Of a stretch of 64,000 nt of DNA, positions 1-11,390 are shown one piece after another; within the stretch, counting starts at the first letter, position 1; each line of letters begins with the position of its first letter. Location: NCBI RefSeq assembly GCF_901709675.1, contig NC_051095.1:14893456-14957455 (forward strand), in the 5' to 3' direction. Origin of the DNA: Syngnathus acus (Eukaryota; Chordata; Actinopteri; Syngnathiformes; Syngnathidae). The notes under the pieces are model-generated. The model was not told the DNA's origin. It made no database searches and saw only the letters and a program-made list of their open reading frames with translations. Position numbers and translations under genes: made by a program.

Positions 1-810
1 GGTCTGCGTGGACCGCCGTCAATTGAATTATTCATTCGGTTGAGAAATCTCAAGCGGAGAAGACTGGAATGGACGCAAGGTGCGAGGAAAGAGGCGAGCG
101 ATCAGGCGTCTCGGTGCGTGGATATTGTTCACTCACCTCGTGCTTTTCAAGAGGAGGCACACGGACCGGGTGTCTATGCGATGTGATGCGGAGAAAGGGA
201 AGACAAACAGCGATTGTCTCTCTCCCGAAAAAATCCGCGGCGTGATTCCCAGACCGGATGAGGATGATGATGGGGTGGTGGTGGAGGGGTGGTGTCTATG
301 TGCTGGATGCTGTCATCGTGCCGGGACTGCTTCTCGATTTTAATCCGAGGCCCTGAGCTCAGAAATAGACCCACCCACCCTCTCTTTCAGATACGCCCCC
401 CTCCCCGCCCCGCAACTCCACTGTCGTCTGCCCAATGGACCCCCGGCCCCTCCCTTTGCAAGGTCACACAGTGACATACAACATCGCCATCATTGGAGTA
501 CGTCACACACAACACACTTGATGTCTCACTGGGTTTCTCGGAATGTGTGTTGTTAATTTTCCATTTTTCAAAATTTGGTTTCACCGTGTGAATGGGTGTC
601 TCTATTTTTCACTATACATATCCCCCCAAAATAATCTGTTGATAGGAGATAAGAGTGGCATCCCAGAGATGTTATTATAACATGCGTGCTATCTAAATGG
701 CTCATCGCAGGACTATACCATCAAACAAGAGCTCCGAATCTTTTAGACGCCACATTTCTTGACTGGGCTACACAATTCCACAACATTTGCATAAAACTAC
801 ATTATAATAA

Positions 811-861
811 CATTGCCCGCGACCCCCGTGGGGACAATTGGTACAGATAATGGATGGATGG
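811..861. repeat. 3' tail fragment of a widespread fish L2/CR1-like repeat
   Basis: A short stretch reads gcccgcgaccc, then a GGACAA-type block, and ends in TGGATGGATGG. The same tail recurs in this window at about 42821-42890. Such tails are common at the ends of dispersed teleost retroposons. The family assignment rests on recall of typical fish repeats and was not checked against a repeat library. Confidence 0.55.
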
Positions 862-1018
862 AAGTAATCGGATATATTTTTGGACCAGCTGCCGCATTTC
901 TTTGTGTCAAACCAAAATAGCTAATTTTGAATTCATGTAGGGGTTTATTTACCTCTACAGCCTCCTAGTGTGACCTCGTTGCTATGCTCAGTCCCCATAA
1001 TAACAATCATGAATACCA

Positions 1019-1112
1019 TTATTAATATTATTATTATTATTGTTATAATTAATTAATCTTCAGAATCGCTTATCCTCGCGAGGATCACAGGCATGTCGGA
1101 GCCTATCTCAGC
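1019..1112. repeat. AT-rich simple repeat followed by a fragment of the L2/CR1-like repeat
   Basis: An ATT/AAT-rich run (about 1019-1060) leads into a block reading cgcttatcctcgcgaggatc and then a 'gagcctatctcagc' motif (to 1112). This is characteristic of the interior of the same dispersed fish repeat whose other pieces lie at 2682, 16294 and 50862. It is truncated and diverged. Confidence 0.5.
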
Positions 1113-1501
1113 CTAAATTTGTAAAAAGTATTTTGTTGAGTTGTAGCATTTAAATGCACTCTTCCTCGTGTTTTACGCAGACTGTAATAAACCCGAATGG
1201 TTGCTTGTATGGAGACGCTAATAAGTGCTGTTGTTGTTTCTGGTCACCATCCACAGTTTGACCGCAGCAGCTAGATAACAAAATCATTAGGTTACAAGTA
1301 CAAGTAATCAATTCCCCAATTTATTTCTAGTTCGTTTTGTGCAGCTTCCGTGCAGTATGTCTCTCCGAGGACGCCGTACTTGACCTAAACTACTTCCGGT
1401 ACACATTTTCGGGTCGTAGCATTTCTTCCGTGCTACAGAGACGGAGCAACCTCACGTTGAAAACAAAGCTGATAACTTCATCCAGTTAGTCCACGGCTAT
1501 C

Positions 1502-2000
1502 ATGTTTAAACTGGAAGGGCTCGGACCGAAAATGGACCCGGAGGAAATGAGGAAGAAAATGCGTCAAGATGTCGTCTCGTCTTTACGAAACTTTCTTATA
1601 TACGTCGCTCTCCTGAGAGCAAGTGAGTCCACAAAGATGACATTGGAATACCGTTAAACACTGATGAACTATATCCTCTTATTTAAAGGTCTTTTCATAA
1701 TTGCCGTTCAAGAGAGTAAACGTCATATATGTTTTTTTGATTATTCAAATGCCAAAAGAGGAAATACAATTAAATGTTAAAAGGTGTTTTGTGGTGACCA
1801 GCTTGATCACGTCTGCCAATGAGTGGAGTGCGTTATATATGGTTTGAGTAGCGAGAATGTCACATTTGGAAAACACTAAATGGGGAAATACCAATGTTAT
1901 TATTTCCTTTAACTATAACTCAATATTGTGTTGCTGACTAATCAGAAATATGCACTTATTCGCAGCTCCATTTGTATTGAAGCAGCTGGACAGTATATGA
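1502..2000 (+). CDS. tomm5: Mitochondrial import receptor subunit TOM5 homolog
   Basis: Two exons, 1502-1622 and 1966-2000, join across a phase-1 intron (donor aa/gtgagt, acceptor cgcag/ct) to give 51 residues plus TGA, the same length as human TOMM5. The N-terminal [20 protein letters not shown] helix, the middle [12 protein letters not shown] membrane segment and the C-terminal [10 protein letters not shown] match the family closely. Tom5 is a small tail-anchored subunit of the outer-membrane TOM complex that helps hand precursor proteins to the Tom40 channel. A candidate polyadenylation signal ATTAAA lies at 2225. The second exon carries only 11 codons and the stop, so it is too short to appear as an open reading frame of its own. 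Human TOMM5 is linked to ZBTB5 and GRHPR, which also follow here. Confidence 0.95.
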
Positions 2001-3067
2001 GAGGGGCGTCTTCCTTCCATCCCGAGGAGATCCCATGTCAGAGGCTGTGTGGACCACGATATGTAGCGGATGTCCAGCGTTTGTCCAACTGCACGACGTG
2101 GAGGATGTCCAGCGTCTGCCCGTCTTTACACCTTGAATCATATCCACTTTAATTGTGTTCATACTCCCTCGATTTTGTTTAACCATTTTTATTGTGCTCA
2201 TTTTTCAACCAAACATGAATGGCCATTAAAGAAAAAGTATGTTGGATTAAATGGCATGTTTAAATTCTGGTTTCACGATACTGTTGTGTTTGCACTTTTG
2301 GTTGTCCCATGTAGCCACATGAGAGGGTTGAACTAGCACCTATGAATATGCAGTGGAGTAAAGAAAAAAAAAAAAGGGGGTTTTCAGAGACAATATAGAT
2401 ATTTGATATCCGAATCATTAGCAGCATTCATGTGCAGTGATTATTATTACACAAAAATGTCTTCAGCAAGTGACTGCATTCTAAAACTGGGACAATAAAT
2501 GTATTCACTAAATGCCACATGGAGAAAAAAAAGACTTTTAACACCTTTATAAAACATGTTCAAAACAAATTCATACAGTGCAAGTCAACTTATGAGCAGT
2601 TGAAAACATTCAGAAGTGATGCAGCAAAACTGAAATCTAAAACGATTCAAATGAAAAAAATGAGATGTTATAATATCCATTGTCTTTGGAATGTGGGAGG
2701 AATCCGGAGCACCCGGATGAAACCCACCCGAGCATGGGAGGAACATGCAAACTCCACACAGGAAGGCCAGAGGTCAGACCCTGCACCAATGAACTGAAGC
2801 GACCTGCTAACCGTTAGCAGGTCGTTCGCAGCTAACCAGTGCACCAACGTGCCACCCCATGTTTTATGACATTAACCTTAAAAATGTGAAAAGAAAAAAA
2901 AATGATCTTGAAATTAAAAAGTAAAACAGTTTAAAAAAGGTGCCTATCAAAATAAAATTTCCCGGCCATTGAGGCTTAAATGCTGCATCACAAAACATTT
3001 CAAAAGGTACCCAGATGAGGTAGGTAGGGTTGTGTAAACGTGTGTGTGTGTGTGCACGGGCAAGCTT
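2001..3067. other. tomm5 3' flank and intergenic sequence
   Basis: This holds the tomm5 3' UTR (poly(A) signals ATTAAA near 2225 and AATAAA near 2492), a diverged L2/CR1-like repeat (2682-2856), A-rich stretches and a short (GT)n run near 3040-3056. No additional coding exon is visible. Confidence 0.6.
2682..2856. repeat. L2/CR1-like dispersed repeat fragment
   Basis: The block 'ggaatgtgggaggaa..ccggagcacccgg' followed by 'acatgcaaactccacacagg' and 'gcgacctgctaacc' is the well-known shared segment of a very common teleost interspersed repeat. The copy is diverged and truncated at both ends. A related fragment is at 50862-50985. Confidence 0.65.
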
Positions 3068-5659
3068 TTACAAGAGTGTATGATTACAATGGAGAAAAGT
3101 CAACATATCGACTTGCTCCGACCCAAGGCTTGCTCTTCGCTTTGTGTTCCCAGCAGTGGAGAACAAGCGCTCTGAGGACGTCGATGTCGCTGGGATACCC
3201 AAAAACGACTTGGCCAGCTTTGCCAAAGTCGGATATCGTGCTGCGTTTGTTCTCCACCACGGCAGTGGATTCTCCTTCTTGGAGAGAGGCTGCTCTCCAA
3301 AATACTGCAAGACCTCCTTCTGCACCGCTTGACTTAGCTGCTCCTCCTCATCCTCTTCCTCGCTGCTGCTGGAGTCCGATGATGATCCCAGAATACTTTT
3401 GAGCAAAGATCCATATTTTCTACCCAAACGGTCTTTTGTTTTGGCGGTTGCTTCATGTCTGCTTTTATTCGACTGTCTCGCTTGCTTTTTAACAGCGAGT
3501 GCCATGGACTGGATTGTACACTGGACTTTGAACACATCTTCAGCAGGCAAAAACTTCAGTTTTCTAAACCTTGGGTCCAAAGCAGCAGCCAGGAGGACAG
3601 TGTTAGGAGCTTCGGGTTGAAATAAAAACAGCTTTTGCCATCTCGCTGTGATCTGTTCGGCCACTTGAGCTTGGAAGGCCCTGACTGATGCGGTTTTAAA
3701 TGCTGAGCTCAGCGTTGATTTCTTGAGGTTGTGCACCAGCTGCGGAAGAGCAGAGAGAGTAACATATTGCTCCCCGCTCAGAAACTCCGTCGCTCCTTCA
3801 AATGGGCCGAGGACCTGAGTCAGCTCCTCACTCAGGTTCCACTGCTCCGGATCTAGATCCCGGTGGTGCTGTTTGGTGACTGCAGGATCGGAAAGCGCCG
3901 CGGTCACCGGCCACCTTTGTCCGAGGAGCCTGGACAGCATGTGGTATGTGCTGTTCCACCGACTACTTACATCCTGAATCAACGTTTGTGGCGGCATTCC
4001 CATTTGTTGCTGCTTTTCTTTAAGTTTGGTACAAGCCAGTTCACTTCTCTGAAAATGTTCAACCAGACACCGAGCAGAATCCACACAATTGGCAATGGCT
4101 TCTTTGTTTTTCAGCGTGCTCTCAACAACTAAATTGAGAGTGTGCCCTGAGCACATCACAGAAGTCCAGCCATGTCTCTCGGTCAAAATTCCCGCCGCCC
4201 CCGCTACATTGGCCTCATTGTCATGGACCACTGCCCTCACCTTGCGCAATGGAATATTAAATTTGGCAGCGGTCTCCTCCAGCCAGTCCGCAATATCGGC
4301 AGCCGAGTGCCTCTCTTCGAGACGTGTCGTTGTTAGGTAGAGGGACTTCATCTCCCAATCTTCTCCCAAGAAGTGACAGGTCACCCCGAGAAAGGCCTCT
4401 GCGGTCACACTTGTCCAGACGTCTGTCGTCAGTGCAACAAACTCCGTGTCGTGGAGGACACTTCTCAATTTCTCTGCCATTTCTTGGTGCCTCTTCTCCA
4501 TCAAACTTATGAAATATGTGATTGATGGTATGCTGTACTTAGGGTTCAAAGTCCAGATCATCTTTCTAAAGCCCTTGTCCTCCACCATGGACAGTGGGCG
4601 CATATCAGTGACCAGCATGTCCAAAATGCTCTCTGTTAGCAAGGCAGCTTCCTTACCAGAGCATGATGGAACTGGACGACCTACCAATGTGCTGAGAGAG
4701 ATAAAACCAATTTAGTAATATACATAACAAATGTTGTGATGTAAACTAGCCCTGTACTCCAAAGTAAACATCTGCCCGGTAATATAGATTTAGATTCATC
4801 TGCAGCAATAACCATTACTACCAAACAACTTCGGACTTAGCATTTGGAAAACACAGGCATTTGCCAGGCTGCCCTGATTTGCAGGGCGCCCTAAACAATT
4901 AAACATTTCTGTTTTGGGTTAATCCTTATAATTCCAGCCTCTGAACAGTGAATCTCATTTCCGTAGCCCTTTATTATGAAGCCTTATCTTAGTGTTGACG
5001 CAAAATAAAACATTGGAAATCATTTGTCAGTGGTTGTGCGTAGGACTAATTAAAGTTTAATAATAAAACTACTTATTTTGTGCATTGAAATGGGCCCTGT
5101 TTTGCTGTTCATTAATACAATGTCTATATTGATGGTTCGATTACTAACGCGTGATAATTTACAATTCATGTAATATGTTTAATGTAAAAATAATATTGCC
5201 TTTGTATGCAACAAAAGGGGCACTCCTAAAATATATTGGCACATCTGCCGTTGAAGATGATGCACAGCCAGGTACCTTTAAAAATCATATCTTATAATTA
5301 CGATAAGGTTGCAATGATACGTGCGTGTGGATGGGCTGTGTGAACACAGACACACGCAGTTATAGCAACATTTTACTGCGGCCGCGAGAGCTCGCATACG
5401 CGCTAATTTGCGATTGTCGGCTACAGTAAAAGAAATTACAAATGTTTTTTTACCTAGTGTCGTCGACCCCTGTTGAGCTGGACACAACGACCGGATGCTT
5501 TCGGTTCAGATGCGAAATCATGGTGGACGTGCTGCTGTGGAACGCCAATTCTGCTTGGCAGTGGTCGCATTGTACTATGTTGTATTCTTTAAGTCTGAAG
5601 TGATCCCAAACTTTGGACATTTTCTGTTTTTTACGGACGGTTTCGTGTGTATCAGCCAT
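3068..5659 (-). CDS. hAT-superfamily transposase with BED zinc finger, apparently intact
   Basis: Two exons, 5659-5454 and 4691-3068, join in phase (AG/C across gtaaaa...ctcag) to give 609 residues without a stop or frameshift. Residues about 15-56 form a BED-type finger (CDHC ... HLNRKH). The body has the hAT hallmarks: an aspartate in ALTTDVWTS, a second in AVVHDNEANV, the CSGHTLNLVV and SSRWNSTYHM motifs, and a C-terminal dimerisation block ending in PATSTSSERLFSTAGN. A Ser/Glu-rich linker precedes it. hAT transposases cut and paste DNA in the nucleus. I could not find matching terminal inverted repeats or an 8-bp target duplication by eye in the roughly 200 bases on either side, so this is either a young element with unrecognised ends or a copy retained by the host (ZBED-like). 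The intron (4692-5453) has no coding content I recognise. Confidence 0.88.
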
Positions 5660-6554
5660 CGCGTCAACTTGATACCTAAGTTTGCGCTGCGATTACAGTC
5701 CGTGTAGAAAATTTCATTTTTGTGCAGTGGTTCCAGCAAACGTTTGTTGCGCTTTCACAAATTGACCACTTGATGGCAGTGTTGGAATAATATGGTGGAT
5801 TCCACTCATGTTGGATTAACAGAGAACGCTCCCTTGGCCGACAAACAATGTCCGCGTCCAAATCCTAAGGCTACTCCGCGAAGGCCGCATCTCCGGCTAC
5901 GTTTTTCTGTTGCATGACGTCAGTTCCAGTCTTTTGACGCCTTATCATGTAGCCTCCGTGGACCTCATATATCGTGGCAAATTTGGACGGTATTAGACTG
6001 CGATCTCGTGCACCGAAAGTGACGTCATCTAAACGGAACGCCAGTCTTCGGAGGACGCAGCTTTTGAATTTGGACACAGCTCGCGATTGCCCCTGCATGT
6101 TTTGGGACCTCATTTTGTGCAGCTCGAATAAACAATGCCAATCTACATGTCGAGAATCGCATCGATTGGGTTTTAAGGCCTGCAACTCCCCCACACAGAA
6201 CATGCTTGAGCCTCGGATGCAGACAATCAACATCACGTCTGACGTGACTGGGAGGTCAGCTATATAGGACTCAAATATCAATTTTCAGCACGTTTCGGAC
6301 ATTTCTACCTGCTGTCATGCCAGTAACATCCTCACAGACGTAAGCATTAGTAGCCTCGTTTATCGCGAGGGATGTGACTGTACGTTCCGCTTGAATCGGT
6401 AAAAAGACGCATTATAGAGGCCATTAACAGTAGTTTTCCTAGTCTTAACACAACATGGTACCACACTGACATTGTCAAACTCTAAATTCAGATTTGCCTG
6501 TTTTTACTGTAAAAACACATTCAAAACTCTCCCCTCGAAAGGGAATGCTGTAAT
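5660..6554. promoter_or_regulatory. zbtb5 upstream region with CRE motifs
   Basis: This stretch separates the transposase start from zbtb5. It contains two consensus cAMP-response elements, TGACGTCA at 5915-5922 and again at 6020-6027, further TGACGT half sites near 6238-6246, and a TATATAGG block near 6258-6266 that could serve as a TATA box. A possible untranslated exon donor (cagac/gtaagc) lies near 6340. No coding exon is seen. The motifs are visible in the sequence. Their use by CREB/ATF factors is an inference. Confidence 0.45.
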
Positions 6555-8258
6555 ATGGACTTTCCAGGTCACTTCCAGCACATTTTTCAGCAGCTGAACG
6601 TCCAGCGGCTACATGCTCAAATGTGTGACTGTGTGGTGGAGGTAGGAGGCCACAAATTCCATGCACACCGGGCCATACTGGCAGCATGCAGCTCCCACTT
6701 CAAAGCTCTCATCAGCTCCGGTGACGGCGCAGACAATGCAAGCGGGAAAAGTGTTGCCAAAGTCAGAGGTCCCAGTTTGATGGCGCTCGACCCAGAGGTG
6801 GTGACCCCCGAGGCCTTCTCTACACTGCTGGACATGATCTACACATCCACTCTGTCGCTCAGAGCCTCCAACGTAATGGATGTGCTGCTGGCTGCCTCGC
6901 ACCTCCACCTCAACTCCGTGGTCAAAGCCTGCAAGCTCCACCTGTCCAGAAAAAACTTCCCTGCCACAGCCCCAAAAGGGTGGCAGTCAGTCCAGCGCCG
7001 GGAGCATCCAGCCTCTGTGGAGCTACTTGACGAGGAGGGTGTAGAGGTGAGCCAGTCCGGGGAAGATTCCTTTGAGCATAAGAGAAAATCACATGTGGAC
7101 AGGCTGAATGACAGAAAGAGGACCTGCAGAGCGCCAGGAGATGAAGAAAGTTGTCCAATCGTAACCCGAAGCACAGCCAACAGCGAGGAGCAAAGAAAGG
7201 AGCAGCTCTCTCCAGATCGCTTAAATACGGCGGTAAACATCTGGGAGGGCCAATTGGATGAGGTGGAGGAAAAATACGACATAACCATGAGTGACTCGGA
7301 AGAGATTCAGCTGCCGAGTCAGTCAGACAGCAGCATAGGCGGAGAGACTTCAGTCAAAGATGAAGGCGAGCTCAAAGTGGAGACAGTGAGGATAAAGAAA
7401 GAAAACATGACCGCCTCATCTCCTGACCTTTCTCCATCGTCACCCTCAGAAGTAAACAAGGCAAACGGAGCTATTGGCTGTTTCCAATTCCAGTTATGCT
7501 CAGATCTTCCCGAAAAAGAGTGTGGAGATGAGCGTGAGAGTGAGGGCACTGACAGCCTTTCTGAACTGGCCCTTTCCTGCTTCCTGAATCCTGGTCATGA
7601 TGGCGAGATAGGAGACCTGGAAGAAGAAACGAGTCTCGCGAGTCTGACGACAGCTGCCACCAGTGATGCGGCTGCAGGTGGTGCGGGTCCACTGTGTCAA
7701 AACTCAAACGCTTCAGATTCAACTTTGGTTTTCCCGGTAACTTCTCTGCCTTTGCAACGTCTTCCCACTCAGGCTCCGGCTTTTAGCGACACACTCATCC
7801 TACAGCCTCCATGCAACTCCTTCACGACATTCCCCGGCCTGGAGACTCAGAGGTCCTCGAAGGGACACGGGAGATCAAGCGGAACGACTTTCCGTCGCAT
7901 CGCCCCCAAAGCGATGCCAGTATGCGAAGCCTCCGGATCAGCCGGGCCCGATAAAGCGCCTCTGACCAGAGCTTCCGAGGAAGTGATGTCCAAGTGCAAG
8001 AAAGCAGCGTCTGAAGTCAACGTGCTTCTGGTGGAAGGTGACAAGAAGTATGCCTGCAAAATCTGCTGCAAGACGTTCATGAGCTTGGCGGACTGTAAGA
8101 AGCATATTCGTGTCCACACGGGAGAAAAGCCTTATCCTTGCCTCAAATGTGGCAAACGCTTCAGCCAGTCATCGCACTTGTACAAGCACTCCAAGAATTG
8201 CGCCTGCTTGAACTGGAAGGACAAAAGTTCTTTCCAGGACACTCTGCATGCTCTCTAG
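6555..8258 (+). CDS. zbtb5: BTB/POZ zinc-finger protein ZBTB5
   Basis: A single uninterrupted coding exon of 567 residues, as expected because the human coding region is also one exon (human protein 677 aa, so the linker is shorter here). Residues 1 to about 130 are the BTB/POZ dimerisation domain, beginning MDFPGHFQHIFQQLN and containing SNVMDVLLAASHLHLNSVVK, which is diagnostic for ZBTB5. A long acidic and serine-rich linker follows, with possible SUMO sites such as VKDE. Two C2H2 fingers lie at about residues 496-548 (ACKICCKTF..HIRVH, and CLKCGKRFSQSSHLYKH), joined by a TGEKPY linker. ZBTB5 is a nuclear sequence-specific repressor reported to act on the p21 promoter. It is convergent with grhpr, with 554 bases between the stops. 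A candidate ATTAAA signal lies near 8396. Confidence 0.95.
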   Translation: MDFPGHFQHIFQQLNVQRLHAQMCDCVVEVGGHKFHAHRAILAACSSHFKALISSGDGADNASGKSVAKVRGPSLMALDPEVVTPEAFSTLLDMIYTSTLSLRASNVMDVLLAASHLHLNSVVKACKLHLSRKNFPATAPKGWQSVQRREHPASVELLDEEGVEVSQSGEDSFEHKRKSHVDRLNDRKRTCRAPGDEESCPIVTRSTANSEEQRKEQLSPDRLNTAVNIWEGQLDEVEEKYDITMSDSEEIQLPSQSDSSIGGETSVKDEGELKVETVRIKKENMTASSPDLSPSSPSEVNKANGAIGCFQFQLCSDLPEKECGDERESEGTDSLSELALSCFLNPGHDGEIGDLEEETSLASLTTAATSDAAAGGAGPLCQNSNASDSTLVFPVTSLPLQRLPTQAPAFSDTLILQPPCNSFTTFPGLETQRSSKGHGRSSGTTFRRIAPKAMPVCEASGSAGPDKAPLTRASEEVMSKCKKAASEVNVLLVEGDKKYACKICCKTFMSLADCKKHIRVHTGEKPYPCLKCGKRFSQSSHLYKHSKNCACLNWKDKSSFQDTLHAL

Positions 8259-8812
8259 TGCGGTCATTATCCAACATTTTTAGAATTATTTGATCGATAA
8301 ATTGGTTACAATTTTATTTGTGTTCAAATGTATTTAAACAAACATTTTCCCCAACTGTTTATGAACCTGTTATTTCTGCATATTTGGTATTTTGTGATTA
8401 AAAAAACAAGTTAAATAATATCACTCAAGAAAGATTGTCATTGTTTTCCAAAGTAAAAATAGACGTCTGCAGATTAAACGCAAAAGAATGAATGCAGCCT
8501 GATTTAAGAATTATGAGAATTGTTACTTTTGAAGGCCGTGAGTCAGAAGAGTTGGACAATCTTTAGTTAAGAAAAGACTAAACAATTTCAATACACAATA
8601 GTTTAGTAAAAAGCCAGATAGAGAATCAGTGACTCCTAGTTTTTTTTAAAGTGCCGTTAACAGGTTTGTACAGATGTCATACGTGAAGATAATTTCAGAA
8701 TTTGTGCAATTCAATTTCAATTCAATCTGGTCTCCGATTGATGTCACGAAATGTATTCACTGCAGCACCCAAGTTGCAGTTGAAAGGCATGATGGCTGGT
8801 CAGTTAGAGGTT
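8259..8812. other. Convergent 3' UTR space between zbtb5 and grhpr
   Basis: AT-rich sequence between two converging stops, probably shared by the two 3' UTRs. A zbtb5 polyadenylation signal (ATTAAA) is near 8396. No coding exon or recognised repeat is visible. Confidence 0.55.
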
Positions 8813-11390
8813 CTAGAAGGTGAGTTCACTGGGCATTTGTGTGTCTTGCAAACCCCCCAGCAGGTTTTGGGCTGCCAAGGAAGCCATGACCCCTCTTGTG
8901 GAGTAGGTGGCGCTGCCGATGTGTGGCAAAACCACTATGCAAAACCAGGCATGGTGCGAAAGAAGAATTGACCATAAGAGGAAGCAGACAGACACATCTA
9001 ATTATAACCCTCTTTGCTTACCACAGTTTTTGAGTGTAAGAAGCGGGTGGTTTGTAGGGATTGGCTCGGGTGTTGTTACATCCAGGCCAGCCGCAGCAAT
9101 TTCTCCATTAGTCAGAGCCTCGTACAGATCCTCTTGGTTCACGATAGCACCCCTTGAGAGACAAAGGAGTTCGTTCGGTTATACTGAAGGTACAGAAAGC
9201 AATGCACAAAGGCTGGTGTTTACTGTGCAGATCGTGTTTTAAGTGATATTGAAACATGTCTAAGTATCGGACAGGTACTTTAAACAATTCCTACAACAAA
9301 AGAATAACACATTGGAAAATCGCTCAAAATCTGACGTAAGACGCATTTTTTTTGTCATTTATCATGGAAACAGGTGAGAAAATATGAAGATGAGATCTTT
9401 TGTCTCATCAATTAGCCTTCAGCCTAATCCGCTCCAAATATAACGTGGAAATATTTCACTGTCGACGCCCAGGAACCGTCGATACTTTCTTTACGATCTA
9501 CCTGCTTGCGTTGACGAAGACAGCAGTGTTTTTCATCTTGCTGAAGAAGGCCTTATCGCACAAGCCCTGGGTCTCTGGCGTTAGCGAGCACAAAACCACT
9601 ATGAAGTCGCTCTCAGTCAAAAGTGCGTCCAGAGGAACTGCGACAAACGGCCAGAAGGGGGATCAAAGTTTATTCCCACACATTTTGTTGAGAAATATTT
9701 TTGTGTGTGCACAAACCAACAGTATTGAACCCCCATTTTGTTCTAAATCATCTTTCATGTTGATACCTCATTTGTTCTCTCACCAAACTCGCCATTGAAC
9801 TCAGCGGCATCAGCTTTGGCTGTCCTCCCGGTGTAGAGCAGCCTTTTCACTCCAAACGGCATGATGCGCCGGGCAAACGCCATCCCTGAACGCAATTATT
9901 ACAGAACGTTCAGGCAGCCCGTCCAAACTTGAACGATAGCCAGCATTCAGTCCTGCAATTTGGATGATAAGTAATGGAAGGAAGGGAGCCTCACCAATGC
10001 GTCCCAGTCCGATGACTCCCACCGTGCTGCCTGATAGGCCGTATCCACACATCCAGAGTGGCGTCCATGAGCTCCAACCGCCACTGTCAGACAATGTTAG
10101 AGAGGGCATGCAACATTCAGGAAATTACTTTTGCTTGATGATAACACAAAGCATTACAAGTTCTTGAGCAAACAAATCATTCTTGGGAATCTAATATGTG
10201 GTAAAAAACAGTTTCTGATTCCTCTCTCTATTTAAGGGAATTTCTTGCAGCGCTTTGTGCCAGCTAAAACATTTTAGCTTCTGCTGCTCAATAATAATTG
10301 TCAGTATAATCCTCAAAAATTCATCCAGGCAAACTCTTTCGAGTAACTTGCTAGGACAGACTTTTTCACTTCTTCCACTGCTTCAGGTAATCTGCGAGCT
10401 GTGGCCAGAAGAAGGGCAACAGTCAGTTCAGCTGTAGTGTCAGTCAGGACGTCGGGAGTGTAGCCGACACGTATGCCACTGTCAAAAACAAACAAAATAC
10501 AAGATCAGCAATTTCCTCTTATATGCAAATGGCCTGTTTTATCTACAGAGTTTCTGACCGTTTCTTTATTTCATCAAGAGCCAAGTGGTCGAATCCCACG
10601 GAAAATGTGCTGATTACTTTCAGGTTGGGTCCTGTGATTTAGAACATGGCAGCGGTTTGGTATTTGAAACTTACAGGGTGTCTCAAAAGTCACTCTACGC
10701 TTCCTTTTTTCCATTTCCTTTCATGCATTGTGCCGACAGAAGGCTTTGCTGTTTGCGTAAGCATGTTAACTTGCTCAGCAATTGACACTGCAAAGCTTTA
10801 CCTTTGACTTTTGGTACAGCCTGCATCTTTTGAGACACCAACATTATTTGCACACAATCAAATGATTACAACAAGTATTACATTGGAAATAATGTTGCAG
10901 GGCTTAAAACTGAAAGCATTCAGCAGTGCAAAACCCTTGGTCGAATGAAGTCAGTTTGGTGACTTAGGTAAAAAATAAGAGTACCTGCAGCATCTAGAAC
11001 CTCAGCATCGATTTTATCTGACAGCAGACACAGGAGACCGTGAGCCCCTTGCACGCCTTTGAGAAGCTCTGCTCGTGGCACAGGACCCACGGAGTCCCAC
11101 AAACTAACTTCACACCTGTTTCCATAAAAATATAAGATGACAGATCATTCCACTATGAACTGCAATATCACGTGCATTGTTTTGTGCATCGGAAGAAGGC
11201 TAGAAATGATTGCTAAACTACAGTAACCTATTTGAAAGCGAAAGGGTAGTTAGTGGGCATGCATTTACAGGTAATCCTGTCAACAACAACAAAAATCGAA
11301 CAAGGCATAATCAAAATATGCATACACTCCTGACGTTGACAGAATCTTCATCCCATCTGGTGGGAGCTGCCGGGTTACGAAAACTTTCAT
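8813..11390 (-). CDS. grhpr: Glyoxylate reductase/hydroxypyruvate reductase
   Basis: Nine exons, 5' to 3': 11390-11326, 11115-10985, 10631-10559, 10478-10362, 10083-9995, 9885-9784, 9637-9502, 9152-9022, 8934-8813. They join in phase to 321 residues (human 328). The enzyme reduces glyoxylate and hydroxypyruvate with NADPH in cytosol and mitochondria, and human deficiency causes primary hyperoxaluria type 2. The protein starts [14 protein letters not shown]. The NAD(P)-binding Rossmann motif is [10 protein letters not shown]. The 2-hydroxyacid dehydrogenase triad is complete: Arg238 (in NASRG), Glu267 (in TTPEPIP) and His286 (in LPHIGSAT). Several donors are weak (gtctgt after exon 4, gtcaga after exon 3), but the phase and the family alignment leave no better choice. 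The gene is convergent with zbtb5 and divergent from ssh3. Confidence 0.95.
10675..10841. mobile_element. Small inverted-repeat element (MITE-like) in grhpr intron 2
   Basis: The left end reads aGGGTGTCTCAAAAGT and the right end reads CTTTTGAGACACCA. The two are inverted copies over about 14 bases (GGTGTCTCAAAAG). The roughly 165-bp interior has no coding capacity. This layout suggests a mariner-like MITE, but no clean target duplication is visible. Confidence 0.55.

Larger units (their letters stand above)
1..1501. other. Intergenic region left of tomm5
   Basis: I see no convincing protein-coding exon here. Bases 1-480 are relatively CpG- and GC-rich and resemble a promoter or first-exon region. 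On the minus strand a consensus donor (cgag/gtgagt) reads out near position 138, so this could be the untranslated first exon of a leftward gene outside the window, but nothing proves it. The remainder is AT-rich and holds two short repeat fragments listed separately. The last 120 bases before the tomm5 start are probably its promoter and 5' UTR. Confidence 0.4.

Noticed and set aside
80-374. Overlapping 60-90 aa open frames on both strands at the left edge
   Set aside because: No splice-site logic or protein similarity I recognise. The region is GC-rich and shadow frames are expected; kept only as possible promoter or UTR.
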